From assembly GCF_037911585.1 (NCBI RefSeq), contig NZ_JBAJNS010000001.1, forward strand, positions 1,735,001 to 1,799,000: 64,000 nucleotides of DNA. The letters run 5' to 3'. Positions 46,204 to 55,140 of the stretch are shown in pieces; positions within the stretch are counted from its first letter, which is position 1, and every line of letters begins with the position of its first letter. The DNA comes from Streptomyces sp. GSL17-111. GTDB taxonomy: Bacteria; Actinomycetota; Actinomycetes; Streptomycetales; Streptomycetaceae. Below the pieces are notes generated by a model. It ran no database searches. It was given only the letters and a program-made list of their open reading frames with translations, and was not told the origin of the DNA. The position numbers and the translations under genes are program-made.

Positions 46204-46224
46204 GGCCTGCTGGTCCAGCAGGCC
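46204..46224. terminator. Perfect 10-1-10 palindrome before the moeZ stop
   Basis: GGCCTGCTGG-T-CCAGCAGGCC is an uninterrupted palindrome nine bases after the moeZ stop (read on the minus strand). It may form the moeZ terminator, or a protein-binding site, as it is unusually symmetrical. Confidence 0.5.
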
Positions 46225-46232
46225 GTGCCGGA

Positions 46233-47411
46233 CTAGTAGACCGGCTTCTGCGGCTCGATCTGGTTGACCCAGCCGATGACACCACTGCCGACGTGGACGG
46301 CGTCGGCGAAACCGGCGTTCTTGAGCACCGCGAGGACTTCCGCGGAGCGGACACCCGTCTTGCAGTGCAGGACGATCCTCTTGTCCTGCGGGAGGTCCTG
46401 GAGGGCGCCACCCATGAGGAAGTCGTTCTTCGGGATCAGCCGGGCGCCGGGGATGGAGACGATCTCGTACTCGTTCGGCTCGCGCACATCGATGATGTCG
46501 ATGTTCTCGCCCTCGTCGATCCACTCCTTGAGCTGCTTCGGCGTGATCGTCGAACCGGCTGCGGCCTCCTGGGCCTCGTCGGAGACGACGCCGCAGAACG
46601 CCTCGTAGTCGATGAGCTCGGTGACCGTCGGGTTCTCCCCGCACACCGCGCAGTCCGGGTCCTTGCGGACCTTGACCTGGCGGTAGGTCATCTCCAGGGC
46701 GTCGTAGATCATCAGGCGGCCGACCAGCGGGTCGCCGATGCCCGCGAGCAGCTTGATGGCCTCGTTGACCTGGATGGAACCGATGGAGGCGCAGAGCACG
46801 CCCAGCACGCCGCCCTCGGCGCAGGAGGGCACCATGCCCGGCGGCGGGGGCTCGGGGTACAGGCAGCGGTAGCAGGGGCCGTGCTCGCTCCAGAAGACCG
46901 AGGCCTGACCGTCGAAACGGTAGATGGAGCCCCACACGTACGGCTTGTTCAGCAGCACGCAGGCGTCGTTGACGAGGTAGCGGGTCGCGAAGTTGTCCGT
47001 GCCGTCGACGATCAGGTCGTACTGGGCGAACAGCTCCATGACGTTCGTCGAGTCGAGCCGCTCCTTGTGCAGGTTCACCTGCACGTACGGGTTGATCCCG
47101 AGGACGGTGTCCCGGGCGGAGTCCGCCTTGGACCGGCCGATGTCGGCCTGGCTGTGGATGATCTGGCGCTGGAGGTTCGACTCGTCGACCTCGTCGAACT
47201 CCACGACGCCCAGGGTGCCCACCCCCGCCGCGGCGAGGTACATCAGGGCGGGCGAGCCGAGACCGCCGGCGCCCACGCACAGCACCTTGGCGTTCTTCAG
47301 CCGCTTCTGGCCCTCCATCCCGACATCCGGGATGATCAGGTGGCGGGAGTACCGGCGGACCTCGTCGACGGTGAGCTCGGCAGCCGGCTCGACCAGCGGT
47401 GGCAGCGACAC
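46233..47411 (-). CDS. moeZ: MoeZ, adenylyltransferase-sulfurtransferase (MoeB-rhodanese)
   Basis: Activates sulfur-carrier proteins by adenylation and then donates persulfide sulfur from its rhodanese domain; it serves molybdopterin (MoaD) and other ubiquitin-like sulfur carriers in actinobacteria. The protein has 392 residues. The nucleotide motif GAGGLG is at 47-52, a zinc site is formed by CYRC and CAVC, and the rhodanese domain (about 285-390) holds the persulfide Cys in VLHCKTGVRS. GTG at 47411 is selected because GAGG lies five bases upstream and it starts at the conserved MSLPPLVEP; GTG at 47468 is less likely. It probably works with MoaE (17.4 kb). Confidence 0.94.
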   Translation of the reverse strand: MSLPPLVEPAAELTVDEVRRYSRHLIIPDVGMEGQKRLKNAKVLCVGAGGLGSPALMYLAAAGVGTLGVVEFDEVDESNLQRQIIHSQADIGRSKADSARDTVLGINPYVQVNLHKERLDSTNVMELFAQYDLIVDGTDNFATRYLVNDACVLLNKPYVWGSIYRFDGQASVFWSEHGPCYRCLYPEPPPPGMVPSCAEGGVLGVLCASIGSIQVNEAIKLLAGIGDPLVGRLMIYDALEMTYRQVKVRKDPDCAVCGENPTVTELIDYEAFCGVVSDEAQEAAAGSTITPKQLKEWIDEGENIDIIDVREPNEYEIVSIPGARLIPKNDFLMGGALQDLPQDKRIVLHCKTGVRSAEVLAVLKNAGFADAVHVGSGVIGWVNQIEPQKPVY

Positions 47412-47476
47412 GGAGACCTCAGCTTGGGTGGTCGGAACGTACGGTTGTTCTCTCCGCAACACTGCCACGGGCTATC

Positions 47477-48298
47477 TCATTCCGAGATGGCCGGTCCGGT
47501 CCGCGAGACGATCTCGTCCCAGTAGCCGGGCAGCGCCTCGAACGGATCGGTGCCGCAGCCCCGGGGGGACGCCGACGGGCCCGTCCCACCAGGGCCGCAT
47601 CCGCCGCGCGGCCGGCCGGTGGCGTCCGTCACGTAGACGGTCCCGGCGCCCTGCCACCGGGCGAGGCGCAGGGCCTCCTCCAGATGACCGCGCGGGACGC
47701 CGTGGACGAGGTGGCAGAACCGCGAGGCCGGATGGTCAGCCGTCCACTCCGGGGCCTGCGACCAGCGGTAGTCGGCCCACCTCCCCCGGAACGTGACGAG
47801 CTGCTCGGCGATCGCCGCGTAGCCGGGGTCCGGGTGCGTGTCGTGGCCCAGCACCAGGTGGAGGGCGGGGTGGCCGAGCTCCGCCCCGAGCCCGCGCAGC
47901 GCGGTGACGACGGCGCTCGCGGCCGGGAGCGTGACCGCACCGGCGGGCGCGCGGTCCAGGTAGAAGCCGCTGACGCCGTACCAGTCGAGGAAGCGCGCGG
48001 CGTCCGTCAGCAGCTCGGGGCCGGAGCGGACACCGCGGCGCAGGTCCAGATGGCCGAGCAGGGGCACGCCGGAGGCCCGCAGCCGGGCCGCCGCCGCGAG
48101 GCAGTACGGGTCCGGGCGGGCCCCCGCACCGCCCGTGACCGGTACCCGCAGCACCGCCCAGTGCACCGGGGCGCCCGGGCGGGCCAGCTCGGCCCACTCC
48201 ACCGGGGCCACCAGCGGATGGGCGTACCCCGGTACGCCGAGGCCCAGCCACCCGGCCGCCCGGGCCGTCGGCAGCGGAACGGGCCTCAGATCCGACAC
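47477..48298 (-). CDS. Spherulin-4 family TIM-barrel protein
   Basis: A 273-residue spherulin-4-type protein. Related proteins are glycoside hydrolases (the Aspergillus Sph3 family acting on galactosaminogalactan). Recognisable are GVPGYAHP (21-28), the GVSGFYLDRAP strand with Asp115, HDTHPDPGYAAIAE, and the C-terminal SRFCHLVHGVPRGHLEEALR. No signal peptide is visible, so it may be cytoplasmic. At VTFRGRW (168-174) an Arg sits where I would expect the conserved Glu, so catalysis is doubtful. GTG at 48298 overlaps the SDR gene by 13 bases. It is the last gene of the pel-like operon. Confidence 0.8.
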   Translation of the reverse strand: MSDLRPVPLPTARAAGWLGLGVPGYAHPLVAPVEWAELARPGAPVHWAVLRVPVTGGAGARPDPYCLAAAARLRASGVPLLGHLDLRRGVRSGPELLTDAARFLDWYGVSGFYLDRAPAGAVTLPAASAVVTALRGLGAELGHPALHLVLGHDTHPDPGYAAIAEQLVTFRGRWADYRWSQAPEWTADHPASRFCHLVHGVPRGHLEEALRLARWQGAGTVYVTDATGRPRGGCGPGGTGPSASPRGCGTDPFEALPGYWDEIVSRTGPAISE

Positions 48299-49203
48299 GC
48301 GGCCTCCATCCAGATGTCCGCGAGCGACTCCTCCAGCCCGATCCGGGGCCGCCAGCCGAGGCGGTCCCGGGCGGTCCTGACGTCGGCCTGCTGCCAGGCG
48401 CCGCAACCGTCCGGGTAGGGGGGCTGGACGTGCCCGGCGCCGAGGTGGGGCTCGTCCAGCTCCAGCACGGAACCCGCGTATCCGGCCACCCGTACCAGCA
48501 TTCCGGCGGCGTCCCGCAGCCGGACGGCCCGCCCCGTGCCGATGTTGACGACGCCCTGGGCGGCGGAGAGGGACGCGGCGTGCACGGCGCGGGCCACGTC
48601 CCGCACGTCGACGAAGTCCCGCTGCACGGCGAGCCCGGAGAGCTTCAGCTCGTGGTCGCCATGCTGCATGGCGCGCCGCATGGCCTCGGCGAGGCGTCCG
48701 AGCGGCGAACCGGCGGGCGTGCCCGGCCCGGCCGGGGAGAACACGCGCAGCACGATGGCGTCGAGCCCCGAGCCGAGGACGAGTTCGGTCGCGGCGAGCT
48801 TGCTGACGCCGTAGTGGCCGCCGGGTCGGGGCATCGCGTCCTCGGCCGTCGAGGAGCCGGGCTGCGAGGGGCCGTACTCGGCCGCGCACCCGACGTGCAC
48901 CAGCCGCGCGGTGCACCCGCTGCGGCGCAGGGCCTCGCACACGGTGGCCGTGCCGACGGTGTTGTGCCGCAGCAGGTCGCGGGCGCTGCCCCGGATGGCC
49001 CCGGCGCAGTTGATGACGACGCCGGGGTGGACGGCGTCCAGGAAGCGGGTGAGCGCACCCGGGCTGCCGCTGGACAGGTCGAACCGGACGTCGGAGTCGT
49101 CGCGGCGGCCGAGCGCGGTGAGCTGGACGGCCGGGTCGGCGAGCAGGCGGTCGGCCACGTAGCGGCCGAGGAAGCCGTTGGCCCCGAGCAGCAGCACCCT
49201 CAT
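48286..49203 (-). CDS. NAD-dependent epimerase/reductase (sugar nucleotide type)
   Basis: An extended SDR enzyme of 305 residues, probably acting on a nucleotide sugar. GANGFLG is at 7-13, and the catalytic pair Tyr131 and Lys135 lies in HYGVSK. The SDR fold and the ATGA overlap with the membrane protein gene (49200-49203) suggest it makes or alters the sugar used by the operon's glycosyltransferase. It could be a UDP-hexose 4-epimerase or a dehydratase/reductase; the substrate-specific residues were not decided. The ribosome site GGAGGAAG is good. Confidence 0.85.
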   Translation of the reverse strand: MRVLLLGANGFLGRYVADRLLADPAVQLTALGRRDDSDVRFDLSSGSPGALTRFLDAVHPGVVINCAGAIRGSARDLLRHNTVGTATVCEALRRSGCTARLVHVGCAAEYGPSQPGSSTAEDAMPRPGGHYGVSKLAATELVLGSGLDAIVLRVFSPAGPGTPAGSPLGRLAEAMRRAMQHGDHELKLSGLAVQRDFVDVRDVARAVHAASLSAAQGVVNIGTGRAVRLRDAAGMLVRVAGYAGSVLELDEPHLGAGHVQPPYPDGCGAWQQADVRTARDRLGWRPRIGLEESLADIWMEAACRI

Positions 49204-50705
49204 CGTGCTTCCTCCCCCGGTCGGCGCGAGAGGCCGGCGGCGTGCGACACGGTCATCGATTGGGCTCCTTGTGGACGGGGATGGTCGGGGGTCTCGGGCG
49301 TCCGGCCGGGCGGCGGGGACGCCGCGCGACGGGCCGGTGCGGGGACGGCGGCCGGGGTCGCGCCCTCCGGGCGGAGGGCGCCCCGCAGCGGATGGTGGGC
49401 GGACGCGCCGGTGAGGTGCGTGACGGCCGGGGCGAGCAGGCACAGCCAGGCCAGGCCGCAGGCGGCGGCCTGCACCGTGGCGGGGCCGGCGGCGGCGACC
49501 ACCCGGCGCAGGGGCGCGTCCACCGCGTCGAGGCCGGGCAGGTCGGCGGCGACGGCGCAGCCGAGGGCGAGGGCCTGCACGGCGCAGGCCGCGCCGAGCC
49601 CCAGGGCCGCCGGGCGGGGGAAGCCGTGCGCGGCCAGCAGCAGCGCGGTGAAGAGGAGCAGGCCCGTGGTGGTGACGGCGGCGGTACCGGCCAGGAGGTG
49701 CGCGTCCGGGCCGCCGTCGGCGACGGGCGGCGCGCCGGTCAGCGCGTACCGGGCGGCGGCCTGGACGGTCAGGAGGGCCAGGCCGCACAGGGCGAGGGTC
49801 CCGGCCAGCAGGGGCCTGACACGCGCGGTGAAGGCCCCCAGACTCCGGCTGACCGCCAGCCGGTGCCGGGCCCCGGCGGCGAACCGGTGCACGCACCAGG
49901 CCACGGGCGCGACCGAGAAGGCCAGCGACAGCGCGACCCAGCGGGGCGCCGGACGCAGCGGCGCTCCGCCGTCGAGGAGTGCGCCCAGGAGCCCGTCGCC
50001 GAGCAGCGCGTAGGCGAGCAGCCAGCCCCCCGCCAGGACCGACGGCCACCCGAGCGGCACGCCCCGCAGGGCCGTCCGCAGGGCCGCGCGCAGAACGGCC
50101 GCGACGAGCAGGACGGCGAGGAGCGCGGCGGGCCACCGCAGGGGTGCGGGGAGGGGCGCCGGGAGCCGCGCGGAGAGGGCGAGGGCGCACAGCACTCCGG
50201 GCAGGAGGGTCAGCGCCCCGCGCACCACGGAGCGCACCACGGAGCGCACCACCGAGCGCCCCCCGGTGCGCGCCCCGCATCGGCCGGGCGCCTGCGGCCA
50301 CCGGGGGCGGCGGACCCGGCGTCCGGCCCGTCGGGACGTTCCCGTCCCGGCCGGAGCGGGCGGCTCCGCCCGGGCCGAGCGGGCGAACAGCTCCTCGGCC
50401 AGCCCGAAGACGTCCCGGTGCCGGTAGCGGGCGGCGGCGCGGTCGTTGACCCCGTGCGCCTCCAGAACGGCGGCGATCTCCAGCGGGTCCACGGCCCGCG
50501 CGCACAGCTCCCGGTGCTGGTGCAGCAGCGGCCGCACCGGGTCGGCGGGCCCCCGCCGGACGGCTCCCGGTGCCTCGGTGCGGGGCGCACCGCCGACGGC
50601 GGGCCGCTCGGGACGTCGGGGCGGGGTGCCGAGGGCGGCGGAGGACCGGTCGTTCCAGGCACCGGGGCTCTGCGGGGCGCGCGGCTCGTACTCCACGGCG
50701 CTCAT
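49200..50705 (-). CDS. Polytopic membrane protein of the pel-like operon
   Basis: A 501-residue protein not recognised as a named family. The first 150 residues are hydrophilic, with a helical block EIAAVLEAHGVNDRAAARYR and an Arg-rich juxtamembrane region. About eight hydrophobic helices follow, as in a polysaccharide transporter or assembly protein. The C-terminal tail is Pro/Ala-rich. The ATG at 50705 overlaps the stop of the glycosyltransferase gene (ATGA), and its own stop overlaps the ATG of the SDR gene. In the model it would export or polymerise the glycan, the place of PelG in Pel systems, but no direct similarity was established. Confidence 0.7.
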   Translation of the reverse strand: MSAVEYEPRAPQSPGAWNDRSSAALGTPPRRPERPAVGGAPRTEAPGAVRRGPADPVRPLLHQHRELCARAVDPLEIAAVLEAHGVNDRAAARYRHRDVFGLAEELFARSARAEPPAPAGTGTSRRAGRRVRRPRWPQAPGRCGARTGGRSVVRSVVRSVVRGALTLLPGVLCALALSARLPAPLPAPLRWPAALLAVLLVAAVLRAALRTALRGVPLGWPSVLAGGWLLAYALLGDGLLGALLDGGAPLRPAPRWVALSLAFSVAPVAWCVHRFAAGARHRLAVSRSLGAFTARVRPLLAGTLALCGLALLTVQAAARYALTGAPPVADGGPDAHLLAGTAAVTTTGLLLFTALLLAAHGFPRPAALGLGAACAVQALALGCAVAADLPGLDAVDAPLRRVVAAAGPATVQAAACGLAWLCLLAPAVTHLTGASAHHPLRGALRPEGATPAAVPAPARRAASPPPGRTPETPDHPRPQGAQSMTVSHAAGLSRRPGEEAR

Positions 50706-52528
50706 CGGGCACCCCCGCCCGCTCCGACGCGCGGCCCGGGGCCGGCCGGTTCTCCGGGGCGCTGGGCCGAGCGGGCCCAGCTCGGCCGTCCGGCCGGGGC
50801 CGGGCACGTCCGGACAGGCGGTACGGCGGGCGCCCCCGCGTCGGCCGTCGCCGGCTCGGGCCCGAGGCGCCCGGACGCCCAGCGGACGGGCACGTGGGCC
50901 TCGGCGGACCGCGCGAAGGGGCGGGCGCCGCCGCCGGAGGCTCCTTCCTCCGCGCGGCGGCGCGCGATCAGCTCCAGGTACATCCCGTGGAAGGCCTGCA
51001 GGTTCTGTTCGACGGTGAACAGCTCCAGCGCGCGGGCCCGGGCGGCGGCGCCGAGCCGGGCCCGCCGGGCGGGGTCGCGCAGCAGTTGGAGGCAGGCGTC
51101 CGCCAGGGCCCGGGGGTTGCGCGGGGGCAGGACGAGCCCGGTGCCGCCGATCACCTCGCAGACGGCCCCGGCGTCCGTGGAGACGGTCGCGCGACCGCTG
51201 AACATCGCCTCCACCAGGGAGACGGGGAACCCCTCCACGACGCTGGAGAGCACGACGACGGCGGCGCCGGCGTAGGCGTCGGCGAGCCGGGGGACCTGCG
51301 GTGATCCCACCTCGGTGAAGGTGACCGGGTTCGTCCCCACGCTGCGGGCGTCGCGCGCCTCGTCCGGGAAGAGCTGGGCGGCGAGGGTGCGGCAGTGGGC
51401 GGCGTACGCGGCGTCGTCGGCCGCGCCGGAGCCGACGAGCAGCAGCCGGGCCCGGGGCTCGACGCGGCGCACCTCGGCGAACGCGTGCAGCAGCGCCACC
51501 ACGTCCTTGGCCGGCTCGACGCGTCCCGTCCACACCAGCGTGGGAGCCGGGTCGGCCACGCCGTCGTCCTCGGCGACGGCGGTGAACGGTCTGCTGTCCA
51601 TGCCGGGGTAGACGGTGCGCAGCTTGTCGCGCTCCGCGCCGCAGCGCTCCTGCCAACGGCGGGCGTGCGCGTTGCCGGGCGTGATCACCTCGGCGCACCG
51701 GTACGCCTCGGCCGCGAGCCGGGCCTGGAAGGAGGCGAGCAGGGAGCGGACCGGGGCGGCGGCCGCGGCGGGCGGCACGCCCCGGGCGGACCGCCGCGCG
51801 GCCCCGACGGCTCCGACCGCCCCGAGGTAGTGCTCGCGCAGCCGGACCCCGTACTCGGTCAGGAGGAGTGGTGTGCCGATCCGCTGCCGTACGAGCAGCG
51901 CGGGCAGGGCGGCCGGTCCGGCGCCGACGGCGTGGCAGAGGTCCGCCCCGGTCAGTGCCGGGTCGCCGCCGCTTTCGCCGGGACCGGGGCCGTACCAGTC
52001 GAGCGAGAGGGGACGCAGGGCGCGTTCGAGCCGCTCGACGACGGCGAGCAGGTCCGGGACGGACGCGGAGCGCGCGGAGCGCAGCGCGCCGGGGGCCCGG
52101 CAGGCGGACTCCAGAAGCCGGACCGCCTGCTCCGAGCGCAGGGCGGCGGGCAGCCTGCCGTGTTCGCGGGCGAGGTCGGCGAGCCCGTAGAGGCCGGTGG
52201 CGAAACGGTCCGCCTGTGGTTCCTCGGCGCACACGGCGGCGGCCAGTTCGGCGAAGTGCGCCGCGAACAGCGCGCGGGCGCGCCGTCCGTAGCCACGGCG
52301 CTCGCCGGGGCGTCCGACGGCGGGCGGACCCCACAGCCGGGCCGTCCGCACCTCCCGCACGGACGGTGGCAGGGGGCACCTGGCCCCCTCGTCCTGACGA
52401 CGGCTGCGGCTGAGCGCGTACACCGTGAACTCGTGGTCGCCGAGGCCGTGGACCAGCCGTCCGCACCAGGCGGCCGACTCGCCGCGCGCATACGGGTAAC
52501 CGCCCTCGGTGAGGAGCGCGATCCGCAT
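50702..52528 (-). CDS. PelF-like family 4 glycosyltransferase (DUF3492 N-terminus)
   Basis: A cytosolic GT4 glycosyltransferase of 608 residues that resembles PelF, the Pel-polysaccharide polymerising enzyme. The N-terminus MRIALLTEGGYPYARG and the following block (SAAWCGRLVHGLGDHEF) are typical of the DUF3492/PelF type. A donor-domain motif EX7E (EGFPVSLVE) is at 432-440, followed by MFSGRATVSTD. A Pro/Ala/Gly-rich C-terminal tail is present. ATG at 52528 is upstream of all operon members. The next three genes overlap by 4, 4 and 13 bases, so the four are translated together. The sugar donor is inferred, not seen. Confidence 0.85.
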   Translation of the reverse strand: MRIALLTEGGYPYARGESAAWCGRLVHGLGDHEFTVYALSRSRRQDEGARCPLPPSVREVRTARLWGPPAVGRPGERRGYGRRARALFAAHFAELAAAVCAEEPQADRFATGLYGLADLAREHGRLPAALRSEQAVRLLESACRAPGALRSARSASVPDLLAVVERLERALRPLSLDWYGPGPGESGGDPALTGADLCHAVGAGPAALPALLVRQRIGTPLLLTEYGVRLREHYLGAVGAVGAARRSARGVPPAAAAAPVRSLLASFQARLAAEAYRCAEVITPGNAHARRWQERCGAERDKLRTVYPGMDSRPFTAVAEDDGVADPAPTLVWTGRVEPAKDVVALLHAFAEVRRVEPRARLLLVGSGAADDAAYAAHCRTLAAQLFPDEARDARSVGTNPVTFTEVGSPQVPRLADAYAGAAVVVLSSVVEGFPVSLVEAMFSGRATVSTDAGAVCEVIGGTGLVLPPRNPRALADACLQLLRDPARRARLGAAARARALELFTVEQNLQAFHGMYLELIARRRAEEGASGGGARPFARSAEAHVPVRWASGRLGPEPATADAGAPAVPPVRTCPAPAGRPSWARSAQRPGEPAGPGPRVGAGGGAR

Positions 52529-52745
52529 GGCGTCACCCCCGTTCTTCTCCTGTTCCGGCGCAACGGGACGACGCTATGCGGGGGATACGGGGGGATGATG
52601 GACGGTTGTCCGCTCTACCACTGGAAGGGGTGAACTACCGTGACCTTCCGCCGGTGCGGACGTTCGGTCCCTGATAAGGCGGTCTGGTCAACGCGCGCCG
52701 GTGACGCGGCCCCGGCCCCGGGGCGGAGCCCGGCCGACGACGGCC

Positions 52746-53978
52746 TCAACCCTCCGGGTGGGGCCAGGCGTTGGGACGGCAGGTCGCCGAGCCCGAACTG
52801 AGCGTCTTCGTCTGCTGCATCATCACCGGAGCGAGGTCGCCGTCCTTCTCGCAGCCCACGTGGCCGAGCCCGAGCCGGTGCCCGACCTCGTGGTTGATGA
52901 GCATCTCCCGGTACTCGCGGAGGAGATCGGGGCCGTAGGTGGGCGATCCCTCGCCCCAGCGGTAGGCGTTGATCATGATGCGTTCCGTGGACGCCGAGTC
53001 ACACGAGACGTTGTCGACCGTCGTGTCCAGCCCCGACTTGGCACACCACTCGGCCGTCGTCCCGGGGCTGGCCAGCGTCATGACGAAGTCGGCCTCGCCC
53101 TCGGCGACCCGCTCGAAGCTGTAGCGGCCCTCGTGGCTCCAACTGCGCTCGTCGGTCAGGGTGCTGTGGACGGCGCGGGCGAACAGCTCCGGGTCCAGGC
53201 CGAGGTCGTCCTCCACCTCCACCCGGTAGGTCAGCTCCGTGCCGCGGCCCGCGCCCGGGTCCGTACCGGGCACGACGGTGAAGCTGCCCGGGCCGGTCAG
53301 GTCCGGGTCGACGGGCGTCGCCGTGGCGAGCCGCTCCTCGTACGTCGGCTCCGGCGGCGCGTCGGTGGGGGCGTCCGTGCCGGGCCCGTCCTGCTCCGCG
53401 CCCGGTTCTCCGGCGCGCTCCCCACCGTCCGCCGCCTGGGTGACGCTCTCCCCCACCGTGCCGTCCTGGCCCAGGACGAGGAGGGTCGTGGCGGCGGTGA
53501 CGGCCGCCGCGCACAGGCCGGTGAACATCCGCAGCCGTCCGGTGCCGCCGGGGGCACCGGCCGCACCGGTGCCGGAGCGCTCGCCGCCGGGGGCCGGCGG
53601 ATCAGCGGGGGAGCCGGTTGCGGGCGAAGCGCCCTCGGGGGAAGCGGTGGCCGGGCGGGGGGCCGCCGGCTCGTCCCGCTCCTCGGCCGCGGCGCCGCCC
53701 GGGGTGTCGAAGGCCGCCACGTACTCCGACCGGGGCCCGGGGACCGTCGGCCGGGCCGGCGCGGGGTCGGGCGGACCAGCGGACCGCTCCGGGTCGGGCG
53801 GACCGGCGGGCCGCTCCGCCGACCCGGACCCCTCGGCCGGTGGGCGGGGACCGGGCAGGGATGCGGGGGCGGACGGCGTGGGTGGGGAGTCGGCCGTCGT
53901 CCCTCGGGCGCGACGGGGGCGGCTGTGTCGTCCCACGCGGCGTTCAGCTCCTGTCCGGCTCGGTCGTGCTGCCGTCAC
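52746..53978 (-). CDS. DUF3152 zincin-like secreted or membrane protein
   Basis: A 410-residue protein with a long, Pro/Ala-rich N-terminal part, one membrane helix (about residues 148-170: MFTGLCAAAVTAATTLLVL) and a DUF3152 domain at the C-terminus. The zinc motif HEVGHRLGLGH starts at 363 (HExxHxxGxxH, as in metzincins), so it is probably an extracytoplasmic metallopeptidase. The start GTG at 53978 overlaps the hydrolase gene by 35 bases and is the only sensible one. The gene is conserved in the same position in mycobacteria. Its substrate is unknown. Confidence 0.85.
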   Translation of the reverse strand: MTAARPSRTGAERRVGRHSRPRRARGTTADSPPTPSAPASLPGPRPPAEGSGSAERPAGPPDPERSAGPPDPAPARPTVPGPRSEYVAAFDTPGGAAAEERDEPAAPRPATASPEGASPATGSPADPPAPGGERSGTGAAGAPGGTGRLRMFTGLCAAAVTAATTLLVLGQDGTVGESVTQAADGGERAGEPGAEQDGPGTDAPTDAPPEPTYEERLATATPVDPDLTGPGSFTVVPGTDPGAGRGTELTYRVEVEDDLGLDPELFARAVHSTLTDERSWSHEGRYSFERVAEGEADFVMTLASPGTTAEWCAKSGLDTTVDNVSCDSASTERIMINAYRWGEGSPTYGPDLLREYREMLINHEVGHRLGLGHVGCEKDGDLAPVMMQQTKTLSSGSATCRPNAWPHPEG

Positions 53979-54945
53979 GCGTCTCGGCCAGGAACCGGCG
54001 GACGGCCGCGGCCACCTCCTGGGGGTACTCCATCATCGCCACGTGCCCGGCGCTGGGCATGGTCACCAGCCGGGAGTCCCGGAAGGCGCGGTTCGCCTTG
54101 CGGGCCATGCGGAAGGAGACCAGCCGGTCCCGCCCGCCGTAGACCAGCAGGGTGGGGGCGAGGACGCGTTCGGCCTGGCGCCAGAGCGAGTGCTGACCGC
54201 CGAGAGTGTAGGCGTCGACGACGCCGCGCGCCGAACGGGCCAGGCTGTCCCAGAAGTGCGGCAACCGCAGCCGCCGCTCGAACTCGGCGGCGGCCTCGGC
54301 GAGGTGCTCCTCCGTGGCCCGGGCGGGATCGCCGTAACAGAGGTTCAGCAGCGCCCGCGTGCGCTGCTCGGCGGTCATGCCGCGCGAGAGCCGGCGGTAT
54401 CCCTGGACGACGCCCGGCAGCGCCAGCAGCGCCGTCGGCAGCGCGCTGCGCTGCGGCCGCAGCTCCGGCAGGGCCGGGGAGACGAGGGTCAGGGTGCGGA
54501 CCAGGTCGGGACGGGCGGCGGCGACGCGCGTGGTGACGGCGCCACCGAGGGAGTTGCCGAAGAGGTGCACCGGGCCGTGCCCGGCGGCGTCGAGATAGCG
54601 GACGACGGCGCGGGCGTGGGCGGCCACGGAGTAGCGCTTGTCCTCGGGCGGCGGCGACCAGCCGAAGCCCGGCAGGTCGACGGCGTCACCCCGGACGTCC
54701 CCGGCCAGCTCCGCCATGAGCGCCGTCCAGTTCAGCGAGGAACCGCCGAGGCCGTGGACGAAGAGGGCGGGGGGCGCGTCCGCGCGGGCCGGCCCGGGCG
54801 TCGAACGCACCGCGAGCGTGAGTCCGGGCAGGGAGACGGTCCGCGGTGGCCGCCCCGGTGAGCCGCCGGCCGCGGGAGCCGACGGCTCGCGGTGCTGTGC
54901 GGCGGTCCGTACGTGCGGCTGGTCGGGAGAAACCATGCAAGGCAT
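53944..54945 (-). CDS. Alpha/beta hydrolase
   Basis: A 333-residue alpha/beta-hydrolase. HGLGGSS forms the oxyanion region, Ser132 in FGNSLGG is the nucleophile, Asp lies in YGGRDRLVS near 270 and His in SAGHVAMMEY near 299. No signal peptide. The ligand is unknown; similar enzymes are lipases/esterases. ATG at 54945 or 54936 are both possible; neither has an obvious ribosome site. The downstream DUF3152 start overlaps its end, so they are co-transcribed. Confidence 0.82.
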   Translation of the reverse strand: MPCMVSPDQPHVRTAAQHREPSAPAAGGSPGRPPRTVSLPGLTLAVRSTPGPARADAPPALFVHGLGGSSLNWTALMAELAGDVRGDAVDLPGFGWSPPPEDKRYSVAAHARAVVRYLDAAGHGPVHLFGNSLGGAVTTRVAAARPDLVRTLTLVSPALPELRPQRSALPTALLALPGVVQGYRRLSRGMTAEQRTRALLNLCYGDPARATEEHLAEAAAEFERRLRLPHFWDSLARSARGVVDAYTLGGQHSLWRQAERVLAPTLLVYGGRDRLVSFRMARKANRAFRDSRLVTMPSAGHVAMMEYPQEVAAAVRRFLAETRDGSTTEPDRS

Positions 54946-55140
54946 GTTACGACTCGATCACGCGCGCGATCACGTGTTCGGAGTCACAGGTTCCCCATGG
55001 CGGGCCACGGGCGCCCCGTGCGGCCCCTCGGCCCCGACGGCACCACTGACGGGGCCGCCTCGCGCCGTCATCCTCCTCGGCCTAGGCTCGTGTGGGAAGC
55101 CCGCGCCGGGGTAAACGCGCCGGGATAAAGGGGTGGCGTT

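Noticed and set aside
49242..51275. A 677-codon plus-strand frame opposite the membrane protein and glycosyltransferase
   Set aside because: It is an antisense shadow of two overlapping genes, without any domain.
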